From the NCBI GenBank assembly GCA_017507145.1, contig JAFWBJ010000106.1, forward strand, positions 1 through 35,512: a stretch of DNA of 35,512 nucleotides, given 5' to 3'. Each line of letters begins with the position of its first letter. Positions within the stretch are counted from its first letter, which is position 1. Both the position numbers and the translations under genes were made by a program. Source of the stretch: Clostridia bacterium. Lineage in GTDB: Bacteria > Bacillota > Clostridia > Oscillospirales > CAG-272. Shown here in pieces: positions 7,528 through 15,483 of this stretch. The notes under the pieces are model-generated. The model had not been told where the DNA came from, ran no database searches, and saw nothing but the letters and a program-made list of their open reading frames with translations.

Positions 7528-9707
7528 AACAGATTCTCTGCGCGTTCGATGAATTTATCCTGCTCGGCCTTGGGCATGTCGCGCCAGAGGGCGTTCCAGC
7601 CGCAGATGCGCACCTGCAGGTTCTGGTACTGGTCCGGGTGCTGTTGGGCGTCGCGCAGGGTTTCGGCGTCGAAGATGTTGAACTGCACTGACGAACCGCC
7701 CGCCGCATCATAGGCGCGCAGCAGACCGAGCAGTGCGGCAAGGCCTTCATCACCCTTGGCAGCCGTTTCGTGCAGCATCAGGTCAAGGCCGAAGCCCTCC
7801 CAGTAGCGCCACGGTTCGATGGCCAGCGCTGAGCGGATGGTGCCGGTGACACCGTTGCGGTCCATGCCCTGCACGGGGGATGCATTTTTGCTTGTTTCCT
7901 CGCCGGCAAGACGCCCGTCGGGTGTGGCGGGGGTCTTAGCACCGAAGACGATATAGTGCCGTGCCGAATGCATCTCGATCTTGTAATAGCCGCCGCGTGA
8001 ATTGGGTGTGCCCTGATAGGAAAGGATGAAGTCGGACAGTTTTTTTGCGCAAGCATCGGCCTCGCCATCGCCGCAGCCGAATTTTTGCGGCAGATTCAGT
8101 GCCCGTACACGCAGCGCGGCATCCGACCAGTTCTCGGCCAGGATCTGCTTCAGTTCGCCCAGTGTACAGTGCTTTTCTTCGAAAACCAGCTTTTTCAGTG
8201 CCATCAAGGCATCCACCGTTGTGCCGAAGCCGCTGGTCAGAATAACGGTGGTGTTGCATTCCGCGCCATCATGGTAGGCATCGCGGGCGCGCGCAAGGCT
8301 GGTGGTGATGGTGGCCGAGAGCATATTGGACGGATTGACCTCGCGCAGCACGGACTCAATCTCATTGCAGACTTCGATTCCGCCGCGGAACAGCGTGTCG
8401 AGATTGGCATAGAAGCGAGCCTCAATGGCGGCATAATCGGCGTCGTCGCCGGTCTCGTTCAGCGCACGGACAAGCGGCCCGAGGAGATTCAGATAGAAGG
8501 GGGCAGCCGAAAACTCTCCGGCGCGGATGGCATATTCATAGCATCCCTTGACGTCAAAGTCCCATGCCCGCTCGGGCGGAACGCCGCGATCAAGCAGGGT
8601 TCGGCGCGCCGTTTCCTCACAGATGAAAACAAAACTGGAATGGCCGCGGCGGATCATGTCAAGGATGGTTTCTAAAAAGCGGTCAGGCGTGTTTTTGCCG
8701 TATTTGATCTGGATCTTGGGGTTGTAGATCCCGAGCGTGTCATAGACGTCGAGGATACGGTAGCTGACGGCGTTGACCTTGCAGCTACCGTCGCGGTGGG
8801 AGCCGCCGAGATAGAGCGGCTGGCCCCAATAGTTGCCGATGGCCGAAAACTGCATGAGAAAGTAGCCGATGAATGCATCAAGCTGCTCGGCGGTGTATCG
8901 GCCCGATTCGAGATCGCGGGTGTAGAAGGGGAAGAGATCGTGATCAAGCCCGCTGCCGAGTGAGCGTACCTGGAAAACATCGATGCTCTCCGAGATAAAC
9001 CAATAGAGGAAGATCAGCATCAGCTGCTCGTACATCGTCTCGGGGGCGCCGAGCGTGAGGCGATCGAGGCAGGCGGCGATCTCAGCAGCCTTGGGAAAGC
9101 TACAGCCGGCGGCGTAGTCGCGCAGGCGGGCAATCAGCCGGAGAATGGCCTCGTAGGTGATCTCGATGCCGTCAAAGTAGGCGGTCTGGTCAACGGTCAG
9201 CGGCGCCGCGGCTTCCCGTTCGGCGCGGTATTGCCGTGCGCGGGCAAGAATGCCGGGAAATCCGAGGGCGTAGAGGGCATGCCAGTCAGGAACCGAGTGG
9301 TCATAGTCCAGCCAAATGGCGATGTCACCACTCTTCGAGTATTTCCAAAGATAGTGCGCCGATTCCTTTGATTTTTCCCGCGACAGCCGCCACGGCTCGA
9401 CCAGAAGAGGGCGCAGCGGGCGGTTCCAGTTGTAGAGCAGAGGGAAATAGTCATGCTCATCGATGCCGATGCGCATATGATCGAGGATATAGGCAAAGGC
9501 TTTTGCTTTGATGATGACGTGTGCGGTATCGGGAAGTGCGGCGATATATTCTTTCAGACCTGCTTCCATCTCGGCATCATCAAACCCGGTCGAAGCGTCT
9601 CCCGGCCAGCCGTGATAGGCCATGCGGAAAAAGGGATCGAACGGTGCTGCTGTGTCGTGATACTTATTCTTAAGAAAAGACAAATCCTTTTTCAGTTCTT
9701 CAAGCAT
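7524..9707 (-). CDS. Glycyl radical enzyme GRE1, PFL/dehydratase superfamily, substrate unknown
   Basis: 727 residues. The C-terminal glycyl radical site is RICGWN with Gly703; the usual motif in characterised members is RVxGY or RVxGF, so Trp704 and the preceding Cys702 are unusual. The thiyl-radical cysteine is in GCYE (Cys389), with Glu391 two residues later. That Cys-x-Glu pattern is typical of glycerol, choline, hydroxyproline and isethionate C-X lyases; pyruvate formate-lyase has Cys-Cys. The conserved segments GNYWGQPLYLGG (291-302) and GIYNPKIQIK (326-335) are shared with GRE2. GGAGG precedes the start at 9707. It heads a leftward operon with AE1, a solute-binding protein and a UroD-like protein, divergent from the AraC gene. 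A C-O or other C-X bond-cleaving lyase is the best guess; the substrate cannot be named. Confidence 0.93.
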   Translation of the reverse strand: MLEELKKDLSFLKNKYHDTAAPFDPFFRMAYHGWPGDASTGFDDAEMEAGLKEYIAALPDTAHVIIKAKAFAYILDHMRIGIDEHDYFPLLYNWNRPLRPLLVEPWRLSREKSKESAHYLWKYSKSGDIAIWLDYDHSVPDWHALYALGFPGILARARQYRAEREAAAPLTVDQTAYFDGIEITYEAILRLIARLRDYAAGCSFPKAAEIAACLDRLTLGAPETMYEQLMLIFLYWFISESIDVFQVRSLGSGLDHDLFPFYTRDLESGRYTAEQLDAFIGYFLMQFSAIGNYWGQPLYLGGSHRDGSCKVNAVSYRILDVYDTLGIYNPKIQIKYGKNTPDRFLETILDMIRRGHSSFVFICEETARRTLLDRGVPPERAWDFDVKGCYEYAIRAGEFSAAPFYLNLLGPLVRALNETGDDADYAAIEARFYANLDTLFRGGIEVCNEIESVLREVNPSNMLSATITTSLARARDAYHDGAECNTTVILTSGFGTTVDALMALKKLVFEEKHCTLGELKQILAENWSDAALRVRALNLPQKFGCGDGEADACAKKLSDFILSYQGTPNSRGGYYKIEMHSARHYIVFGAKTPATPDGRLAGEETSKNASPVQGMDRNGVTGTIRSALAIEPWRYWEGFGLDLMLHETAAKGDEGLAALLGLLRAYDAAGGSSVQFNIFDAETLRDAQQHPDQYQNLQVRICGWNALWRDMPKAEQDKFIERAENLL

Positions 9708-9743
9708 ATATACACACCTCCTTAGCGTGCATTCATTGTAGCC

Positions 9744-9772
9744 ATTATAGCACCATGACCATCATTTGTACA
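9744..9772 (-). promoter_or_regulatory. Promoter of the GRE1 operon
   Basis: On the minus strand, -10 TATAAT (9744-9749), a 17-nt spacer and a poor -35 TGTACA (9767-9772). The weak -35 coincides with the first GTACAT box of the putative AraC operator, as expected for an activator-dependent promoter. Confidence 0.6.
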
Positions 9773-9820
9773 TGGAACAAATGGCCAAATTGTATATTTC
9801 GGCCATCAATCGTACATAAC
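9764..9820. promoter_or_regulatory. Putative AraC-type operator: three GTACAT-like boxes
   Basis: Three related boxes in direct orientation: GTACAT at 9768-9773, GTATAT at 9792-9797 and GTACAT at 9812-9817, each preceded by an AAT/ATT-rich tetramer. Centre spacings are 24 and 20 bases, about two helical turns. An inverted repeat ATGGCC-N14-GGCCAT (9781-9786/9801-9806) is embedded. Assignment to the adjacent AraC regulator is inference from position. Confidence 0.5.
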
Positions 9821-9824
9821 ACAC

Positions 9825-9853
9825 TTGAATTGCCCGAAAGATTTCGTTATAAT
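9825..9853 (+). promoter_or_regulatory. Promoter of the araC-GRE2-AE2-transporter operon
   Basis: -35 TTGAAT (9825-9830), a 17-nt spacer and a perfect -10 TATAAT (9848-9853). It starts right after the third GTACAT-like box. It also fixes the AraC start at 9878, because the longer frame starting at 9755 lies upstream of this promoter. Confidence 0.75.
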
Positions 9854-9877
9854 AAGGTCAAGGAAGGGGGGCATCGC

Positions 9878-10642
9878 ATGATCCAATATATCGTTCGCAC
9901 CGAGCTTTGGGAGAGCTATGGCAAATACTATCCCATCAATAAAGACTCACGGGAAGCCAGCGGCCTGGTGCTCATCATCGGCGGTGGAGAATACCTATAC
10001 ATCAATGGGAAGCGCCTACACCTCAGCGTAGGTGACGCTGTCTTTTTCCGTCGAGGAGACCGCTATCGCATCGAGTTGGACAACAGCTATATCAAATGCT
10101 ATGTCATCAATTTTCAGTGTGACGATGAAATGCCTACCTTTGCCTTGTATAACTGCAGTGATCTCGCCAATCAATTTGCCAAAATAAACACCCTGTGGAC
10201 GCGCAAATATGAAGATGAGTATAATGAACTGGAGTGCATGGGCATGCTTTATCGCCTGCTGACCGAAGTCTACCGCCGACGCTATGTGAACAGCGTTCCT
10301 CGCCGCAAAAAAGACCGTATCGCGCCGGCCATTTCCTATATGCATGAACACTGCACCGACCAAGAAATGAAGATCAATTGTTTGGCTAATCTCTGCGGTT
10401 TGAGTGAGCGCTCTTTCCGCCGCCTTTTTCATGAGGTGTGTGGCCTTTCGCCTAAACGATACCTTTCCACGCTCCGCATAAAACATGCCAAAGAACATCT
10501 CGCTTCCTGCTGTGGAATCCGCGAGGTTGCGCAGCTTTGCGGTTTTTGCGATGTGTATCACTTCTCAAAATTTTTCCGCAGCGAATGCGGTATGTCGCCC
10601 AGCGAATATATCCGCAGTATTTCGGACGAAAGCTTACTCTGA
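9878..10642 (+). CDS. AraC-family transcriptional regulator
   Basis: 254 residues. The N-terminal half has a cupin-like ligand-sensing fold (residues about 25-80, including LVLIIGGGEYLYINGK and VGDAVFFRRGDRYRIE). The C-terminal ~100 residues are the double helix-turn-helix of AraC proteins, ending with the family signature around GFCDVYHFSKFFRSECGMSPSEY. AGGAAGGGGGG lies upstream of the ATG at 9878. It is divergent to GRE1 and only 14 bases upstream of GRE2, so it most likely controls both arms in response to the pathway substrate, probably as an activator since the GRE1 promoter has a weak -35. The inducer is unknown; cupin-type AraC proteins often bind sugars or related small molecules. Confidence 0.93.
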   Translation: MIQYIVRTELWESYGKYYPINKDSREASGLVLIIGGGEYLYINGKRLHLSVGDAVFFRRGDRYRIELDNSYIKCYVINFQCDDEMPTFALYNCSDLANQFAKINTLWTRKYEDEYNELECMGMLYRLLTEVYRRRYVNSVPRRKKDRIAPAISYMHEHCTDQEMKINCLANLCGLSERSFRRLFHEVCGLSPKRYLSTLRIKHAKEHLASCCGIREVAQLCGFCDVYHFSKFFRSECGMSPSEYIRSISDESLL

Positions 10643-10656
10643 CGGAGGTAGCCCTC

Positions 10657-12894
10657 ATGTTGCGCAGATTCAATTTAGATCGCCCTACCATTGCCCGCAA
10701 ATACCACATTCCGGAAGAGCCCTTCAATCCCTATTTCCGCATGGATTATCACGGCTATCCGTACGACGAAGCGACTGGCCTTGACGAAGAGACGATGAAG
10801 GCCAATCTGGCGGACCTCAGCGCTTCGCTGGAGGAGCAGCCGCGCCCGATTCACAAGGCGACGCTCTTTGCCTATGTGCTCGATCACACCCGCATCGATG
10901 TCAACGCGCACGACTATTTTGTCGGGATCTATGCCTGGGGGCGGCTGATCTCTCCGCACACCTGCATGAAATGGTTCAAAGAACGCAAGGATGCGCACCC
11001 CGAGGCAATGGCGGTCATGGCCGCCTATGGCGGCGCGGCGGCCGGGTCGGGCGGGCTCGATTTCGACCACACCGTCCCCGATTGGACCTCGCTGATCGAG
11101 CTTGGCTTTTCGGGTGTGCTGGAGCGTGCGAGAGCATCTTATGAAGCGCACCTGGCGGCCGGCACGCTCACGCCGCAGAAGGAAGCCTTCTGGCGGGGCA
11201 TCGAGATCGAATACTCAGCCATCCTGCGGCTGATTGACCGGCTGTACCGTTATGCACTGACCAAAACCTTCGACAAGGCGCCGAAGATTGCAGAATGCCT
11301 GCATCAACTGCGCAGCGGTGCGCCGCGCAATACATATGAGGTCATGCAGCTGATCTACCTTTATTTTATGCTGTCCGAGAGTGTTGAGCATTATCAGGTG
11401 CGTTCGCTGGGCTATGGCCTGGACGATACGCTTTATCCCTTCTATGCGCGCGATCTGGCCAACGGCACCTATACGCGGGAAGAAATCGGTGAGCTTCTGG
11501 CGTATTTCCTCTTCCAGTGGCAGGCGATCGGCAACTATTGGGGGCAGCCGCTTTATCTGGGCGGTATGCACGCCGACGGCAGTACACGGGTGACCGAGCT
11601 GTCGCACCTCATCCTTGACATATACGATCAGCTCGGTATCTACAATCCGAAGATTCAGATCAAGGTCAACGGCAGCACGCCGGGAGACTTTGTCCGCCGG
11701 GCGTTGGATATGATCCGTCGGGGCAAAAACAGCATTGTCTTCTGCAACGACGATACCATCATCCGTGCCATGATGAGCCGCGGCGCAACTTACGAAGAGG
11801 CGGCTGATGCCGTCATCAGCGGCTGCTTTGAGTATAAGAAACGAGCAGGCGGCATCGATCTGAGCGGTGCGTCGGTCAATGCGGTCAAGCCGGTCGCGTT
11901 GGTGCTCGACAACGGCTTTGATCGAGTTACCGGCCGCCAGCTCGGCCCCCGAACCGGCGAGCCCGGAGATTTTCCCGATTTTGCCGCTTTCTACCGCGCG
12001 TATCTGCGCCAGACCGAGCATATCTGGACGACCGTGCTGGATGCGCTGGACGCCCTGGAAGCCGACAACGCCGGCATTAATCCTGCGCTTATGTTCTCGG
12101 CCACGCTGCCATGTTGCGTGGAAAGTCTGACCGACGCGCTTGAGTCGGGCACGGAAAACGATACCGGCGTGCAGATCTCGGGCATTGGCACCGGCGTGGA
12201 TGCATTGATGGCGGTCTACGAGCTGGTCTACGAGAAAAAGCTCGCCACGCTGGCCGAACTGCGGGATGCGGTCGCGGCAAATTGGGAAGGGCACGCGCGT
12301 CTGCGAGCCGCCTCCCTGCGCTGTCGCCACAAGTACGGAAACGGCGATCCCATGGCCGATCACTATGCCGCCGCGATTCTGCGGTTTACCTGCGATTTGC
12401 TGGCCGGCCGACGGAATTCGCACGGCGGGCGCTATATCATGGAGCTGCATGCCGCCCGTAGCTTTATTAACCACGGCAAGAAAACACAAGCATCCCCCGA
12501 CGGGCGCAGAACCGGCGAGGAGATCTCGAAAAACGCATCTCCGACCATGGGTGCCGACCGATGCGGCATCACGGCCCTCATCAACTCCGCAACCACCCTC
12601 GACACAGCACTGGCCAACAACGGCTTTTGTCTTGATGCCATGCTGCTGCCCTCTGCCGTTGCGGGCGAGGAAGGGCTGGAGATCTTCTACGCCCTCTTGA
12701 ATACTTATCTTGCAAAGGGTGGGGCATCGATTCAGTTCAACATCTGCGATGCCGACACCCTGCGGGACGCACAGGCCGATCCGCAGAAGTATCCCAATCT
12801 GCAGATCCGCGTCTGCGGTTGGAACGTTCTCTGGAATAACATGGCCAAGGTTGAGCAGGATGCTTACATCCTGCGCGCGGAGAATATCCAATGA
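10657..12894 (+). CDS. Glycyl radical enzyme GRE2, PFL/dehydratase superfamily, substrate unknown
   Basis: 745 residues, clearly a paralogue of GRE1. The radical site is RVCGWN with Gly721, again Gly-Trp with a preceding Cys. The thiyl cysteine is Cys390 in GCFE with Glu392. Shared landmarks with GRE1 include the N-terminal FRMDYHGYP region, GNYWGQPLYLGG (292-303), GIYNPKIQIK (327-336) and SKNASP near residue 624. Residues right after the active Cys differ (EYKKRAGG here, EYAIRAGE in GRE1), suggesting a different substrate. An open frame begins at 10537 inside araC, but GGAGG before the ATG at 10657 and alignment with GRE1 set the start. It is followed, with a 4-base overlap, by its activase AE2. 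Confidence 0.93.
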   Translation: MLRRFNLDRPTIARKYHIPEEPFNPYFRMDYHGYPYDEATGLDEETMKANLADLSASLEEQPRPIHKATLFAYVLDHTRIDVNAHDYFVGIYAWGRLISPHTCMKWFKERKDAHPEAMAVMAAYGGAAAGSGGLDFDHTVPDWTSLIELGFSGVLERARASYEAHLAAGTLTPQKEAFWRGIEIEYSAILRLIDRLYRYALTKTFDKAPKIAECLHQLRSGAPRNTYEVMQLIYLYFMLSESVEHYQVRSLGYGLDDTLYPFYARDLANGTYTREEIGELLAYFLFQWQAIGNYWGQPLYLGGMHADGSTRVTELSHLILDIYDQLGIYNPKIQIKVNGSTPGDFVRRALDMIRRGKNSIVFCNDDTIIRAMMSRGATYEEAADAVISGCFEYKKRAGGIDLSGASVNAVKPVALVLDNGFDRVTGRQLGPRTGEPGDFPDFAAFYRAYLRQTEHIWTTVLDALDALEADNAGINPALMFSATLPCCVESLTDALESGTENDTGVQISGIGTGVDALMAVYELVYEKKLATLAELRDAVAANWEGHARLRAASLRCRHKYGNGDPMADHYAAAILRFTCDLLAGRRNSHGGRYIMELHAARSFINHGKKTQASPDGRRTGEEISKNASPTMGADRCGITALINSATTLDTALANNGFCLDAMLLPSAVAGEEGLEIFYALLNTYLAKGGASIQFNICDADTLRDAQADPQKYPNLQIRVCGWNVLWNNMAKVEQDAYILRAENIQ

Positions 12895-13775
12895 CGGCCG
12901 AGATTTTTGCCGTCAAGCGCTTCGCTGTCCACGACGGCGACGGGATTCGCACGACGGTCTTTTTCAAGGGCTGTCCGCTGCGCTGTGTCTGGTGCCATAA
13001 TCCCGAGGGCCTGGCCCCCGGGCCGCAGCTGGCCTTTTATGCCGAAAAATGCACAAACTGTGGGCTGTGCGCCGAGGTGTGTCCCCGCGGTGCGCATCGC
13101 ATCATCGACGGACAGCATCGCTTTGAACGTTCCCTCTGCACGGCTTGCGGCGCCTGTGCCGACCTTTGCCCCGCACGGGTGCTGACGCTCTACGGTGAGA
13201 CGGTCACGGTAGACTCGCTTTTGCCCCGCCTGCTTGAGGATCGCGCGTATTACGAAAAATCCGGCGGCGGTGTTACCCTCTCGGGTGGTGAATGCCTCTG
13301 CCAGGCCGACTTCTGTGCCGAGCTGCTTGCCCGTCTGCATCAGCACGGCATTCACACCGCTGTGGATACCTGCGGCGCTGTCCCGCGCGCGGCACTGGAG
13401 AAGGTCATTCCGTTTACCGACCTCTTCCTTTATGACCTCAAAGCCCATACCGAATCGGTGCATCAGCGCTGTACCGGCCGGCCGAACGGCCTTATTCTCG
13501 ACAATCTGCGCTGGCTGGATGAGGTCGGCGCTGTCACCGAGGTGCGGATCCCGTTTGTTCCGGGTTTTAACACCGATGAAGTTCCCGCCCTTGCCGCCCT
13601 GCTTGCCGAGCTTCGCCACCTGCGCCGTGTCCACATCTTGCCTTATCACAATTTCGCCGGCGCCAAATATGCGGCGCTCGATTACCCCAACACCATGCCG
13701 GCCACCCTCCCCGAGCGGGCTGAGCTTGATCGGGCAATCTCTATCCTGCGCGCGGCTGGCCTGCGCGCCGACTAA
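12891..13775 (+). CDS. Glycyl radical enzyme activating enzyme AE2 (radical SAM)
   Basis: 294 residues. The radical SAM triad is Cys28, Cys32, Cys35, followed by two ferredoxin-type 4Fe-4S sites at Cys54/57/60/64 and Cys83/86/89/93, positions identical to AE1. SGGE near residue 130 contacts SAM in this family. The ATG overlaps the GRE2 stop (ATGA), so it is translationally coupled to GRE2 and should install the radical on Gly721. Near-identical architecture of the two activases points to duplication of a whole GRE-AE module. Cross-activation between the pairs is possible and cannot be excluded from sequence. Confidence 0.95.
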   Translation: MTAEIFAVKRFAVHDGDGIRTTVFFKGCPLRCVWCHNPEGLAPGPQLAFYAEKCTNCGLCAEVCPRGAHRIIDGQHRFERSLCTACGACADLCPARVLTLYGETVTVDSLLPRLLEDRAYYEKSGGGVTLSGGECLCQADFCAELLARLHQHGIHTAVDTCGAVPRAALEKVIPFTDLFLYDLKAHTESVHQRCTGRPNGLILDNLRWLDEVGAVTEVRIPFVPGFNTDEVPALAALLAELRHLRRVHILPYHNFAGAKYAALDYPNTMPATLPERAELDRAISILRAAGLRAD

Positions 13776-13784
13776 AGGAGAATC

Positions 13785-14699
13785 ATGAATACATCGCTCA
13801 AATCCCTGCTGCTTGCCCTGCTCACCTGTGCGCTCTGGGGCTCGCTCTTCCCCTGCATCAAGCTGGGGTATGCCGCGCTTGCCATTGATCCGCAGGATAT
13901 TCCGTCCATTCTCCTCTTTGCGGGTCTGCGCTTTTTGGTATGCGGCCTGCTGCTTGGCGGTGGGATTGCAGTACGGGCAAAAAAAATCAGCCTGCCTTCG
14001 GCTGACTGCTGGAAATATATTGCGGCCACCGGCACACTCGGCGTCGTTCTGCATTATGCGCTGACCTACATTGCGCTCTCCTCCGTTGAGGGAGGGAAGG
14101 CATCCATTCTCAAGCAGGTCGGCTTTCTTCTGCTGCCTTGCTTCGCCTTCCTGTTTCGTCGGGAGGACTGCTTCTCGGTGTACAAGGTACTCGGTGCCTG
14201 TCTCGGCTTCGCGGCGGTGATCGTGGTCAATCTGGAGGGGCTGCAGCTTACGTTTGGTCTGGGCGAGCTGTTCTGCATTGGTGCGTCCTTCTGCCTCTCG
14301 GCCTCTACCGTTATCGCCAAAAAGGCCTATGAACGCCATGACCCGGCCTATGTACTTGCCCACGGGCAGTTCTTTGGCGGTGCGGTGCTGACCCTGTTCG
14401 GTTTGATGCTCGGGGGGCATTTCTCCCGTTTTGATCTGCGCGGTGCGCTGGTCCTCGTCTACATCTGCTTTGCTTCGATTACCGCCTATTTGCTCTGGGA
14501 AACCCTGCTCAAACAGTGCGACATGTCCCGCCTGTCGATCATCAAATCGACTGAGCCCCTGTTCGCGGTGCTTTTCTCCGGTCTGCTGCTGGGGGAGCAG
14601 GTGCTCAAGCCGGCTACGCTGGTGGCAGTCGCGCTGGTCGTGGGGGCTGTTTTGCTCGGCAGCTGTGCCGACCGCTGCCATCGGCAAAAAAATCATTGA
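13785..14699 (+). CDS. DMT-superfamily transporter (EamA-type, two repeats)
   Basis: 304 residues with about ten hydrophobic segments in two EamA repeats, the usual size and layout of drug/metabolite transporters. The first repeat begins at the N-terminus (LTCALWGSLFPCIKLGY); the second repeat shows the typical late motif SITAYLLWETLLKQ and then EPLFAVLFSGLLLGE. AAGGAG overlaps the end of AE2 and the gap is 9 bases, so it is the last gene of the araC-GRE2-AE2 operon. It probably moves the substrate or product of the pathway across the membrane; the direction and compound are unknown. Confidence 0.9.
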   Translation: MNTSLKSLLLALLTCALWGSLFPCIKLGYAALAIDPQDIPSILLFAGLRFLVCGLLLGGGIAVRAKKISLPSADCWKYIAATGTLGVVLHYALTYIALSSVEGGKASILKQVGFLLLPCFAFLFRREDCFSVYKVLGACLGFAAVIVVNLEGLQLTFGLGELFCIGASFCLSASTVIAKKAYERHDPAYVLAHGQFFGGAVLTLFGLMLGGHFSRFDLRGALVLVYICFASITAYLLWETLLKQCDMSRLSIIKSTEPLFAVLFSGLLLGEQVLKPATLVAVALVVGAVLLGSCADRCHRQKNH

Positions 14700-14887
14700 G
14701 AGCCGGCGGCAAGATTGATTTTAGGGGCGGTTTGTGATAAAATCAGCCTGTCTGGAGATGCTGCCCGGCGGGCGGTTCTGCCGGAGTGCGTGGAGTATCC
14801 GGATCTGCGGTGCTCATTTTATTGACCGGATGCTGGGCCTACGATGACGCGCCCGATAAGCCCCGGTAACAGCCGTTTTTTGAAAAC

Positions 14888-14932
14888 AAAGGGAGCACAG
14901 CCCTCGGTGAATTCGAGGGCTGTGCTCCCTTT
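14888..14932. terminator. Bidirectional terminator between transporter and ferritin genes
   Basis: A 19-bp perfect stem (14888-14906 with 14914-14932, 7-nt loop) has TTT within its right arm and TTTGTTTTC on the minus-strand side. It serves the leftward desulfoferrodoxin-ferritin operon and probably also the rightward GRE2 operon. In the region 14700-14887 I see no convincing gene. Confidence 0.8.
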
Positions 14933-14954
14933 GGCATAGAGCAAGATGCTGTTT

Positions 14955-15467
14955 TTACAGAACCAGAGACGGAGCGTTGTACACTCTTGCCGCCAGCTCC
15001 TGGTTGAGCATGTAGAGGCTCTTGGGGTCGGAGCCGAAGAGCTCCATCTTGGTGATGAGGTCATTGGCGTTGGTTTCCTCTTCGCCCTGCTCCTTGACGA
15101 ACCAGTCCAAGAACTGCATGGTGCGGAAGTCCTTGACCTCATAAGCGGCCGCATAGATGTCGTTGATCAGCGAGGTGACATACTCCTCGTGTGCAAGGCC
15201 GGCTTTCAGCACGTCCATGTGGCAGGTGATGGCGACATCGGGCTTGGCGATGGCGTCCAGCGTGACCTTCTGGTTTTCGTTCTGCAGATACTGATAGAAG
15301 AGCATGGCATGATCGCGCTCTTCCTGCGCCTGGATCTTGTACCAGTTGGCGAAGCCGTCAAGTCCGGCATCCTCAAAGTAGTTGGAAAAGTCCAGGTAGA
15401 GATAGGCGGAATAGAATTCTTTGTTGATCTGTGCGTTGAGCAGTTCATGTATGCGGGCGTTCATCAT
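14955..15467 (-). CDS. Ferritin (bacterial non-heme type)
   Basis: 170 residues. Iron-storage four-helix protein that oxidises Fe(II) and stores ferric mineral inside a 24-mer. Ferroxidase residues fall at Glu17, Glu50, His53, Glu94, Gln127 and Glu130, the same numbers as in E. coli FtnA, so the enzyme is complete. The ATG at 15467 has AAGGAG at 7-base spacing; the frame extending to 15599 overlaps the upstream gene and is not used. It lies 16 bases downstream of the desulfoferrodoxin gene in one operon, a logical pairing because superoxide reductase activity and free iron both feed oxidative damage. Confidence 0.95.
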   Translation of the reverse strand: MMNARIHELLNAQINKEFYSAYLYLDFSNYFEDAGLDGFANWYKIQAQEERDHAMLFYQYLQNENQKVTLDAIAKPDVAITCHMDVLKAGLAHEEYVTSLINDIYAAAYEVKDFRTMQFLDWFVKEQGEEETNANDLITKMELFGSDPKSLYMLNQELAARVYNAPSLVL

Positions 15468-15483
15468 AATCGTTCTCCTTTTC

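Noticed and set aside
5131..7713. An 860-residue plus-strand open frame opposite the SBP and AE1 genes
   Set aside because: It is the mirror of GC-rich genes on the other strand. The minus-strand products have a lipobox, cysteine motifs and RBSs; this frame has no recognisable domain.
11215..14696. Long minus-strand open frames opposite GRE2, AE2 and the transporter
   Set aside because: Shadows of high-GC coding sequence; the plus-strand genes show overlapping stop/start codons, motifs and RBSs.
14786..14869. A 27-residue open frame with a lipobox-like ending (VLILLTGCWAYDD)
   Set aside because: Only 28 codons, with a GTG start, no good ribosome binding site and no promoter; the lipobox match may be chance. 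Possibly a decayed lipoprotein gene, but not supportable.
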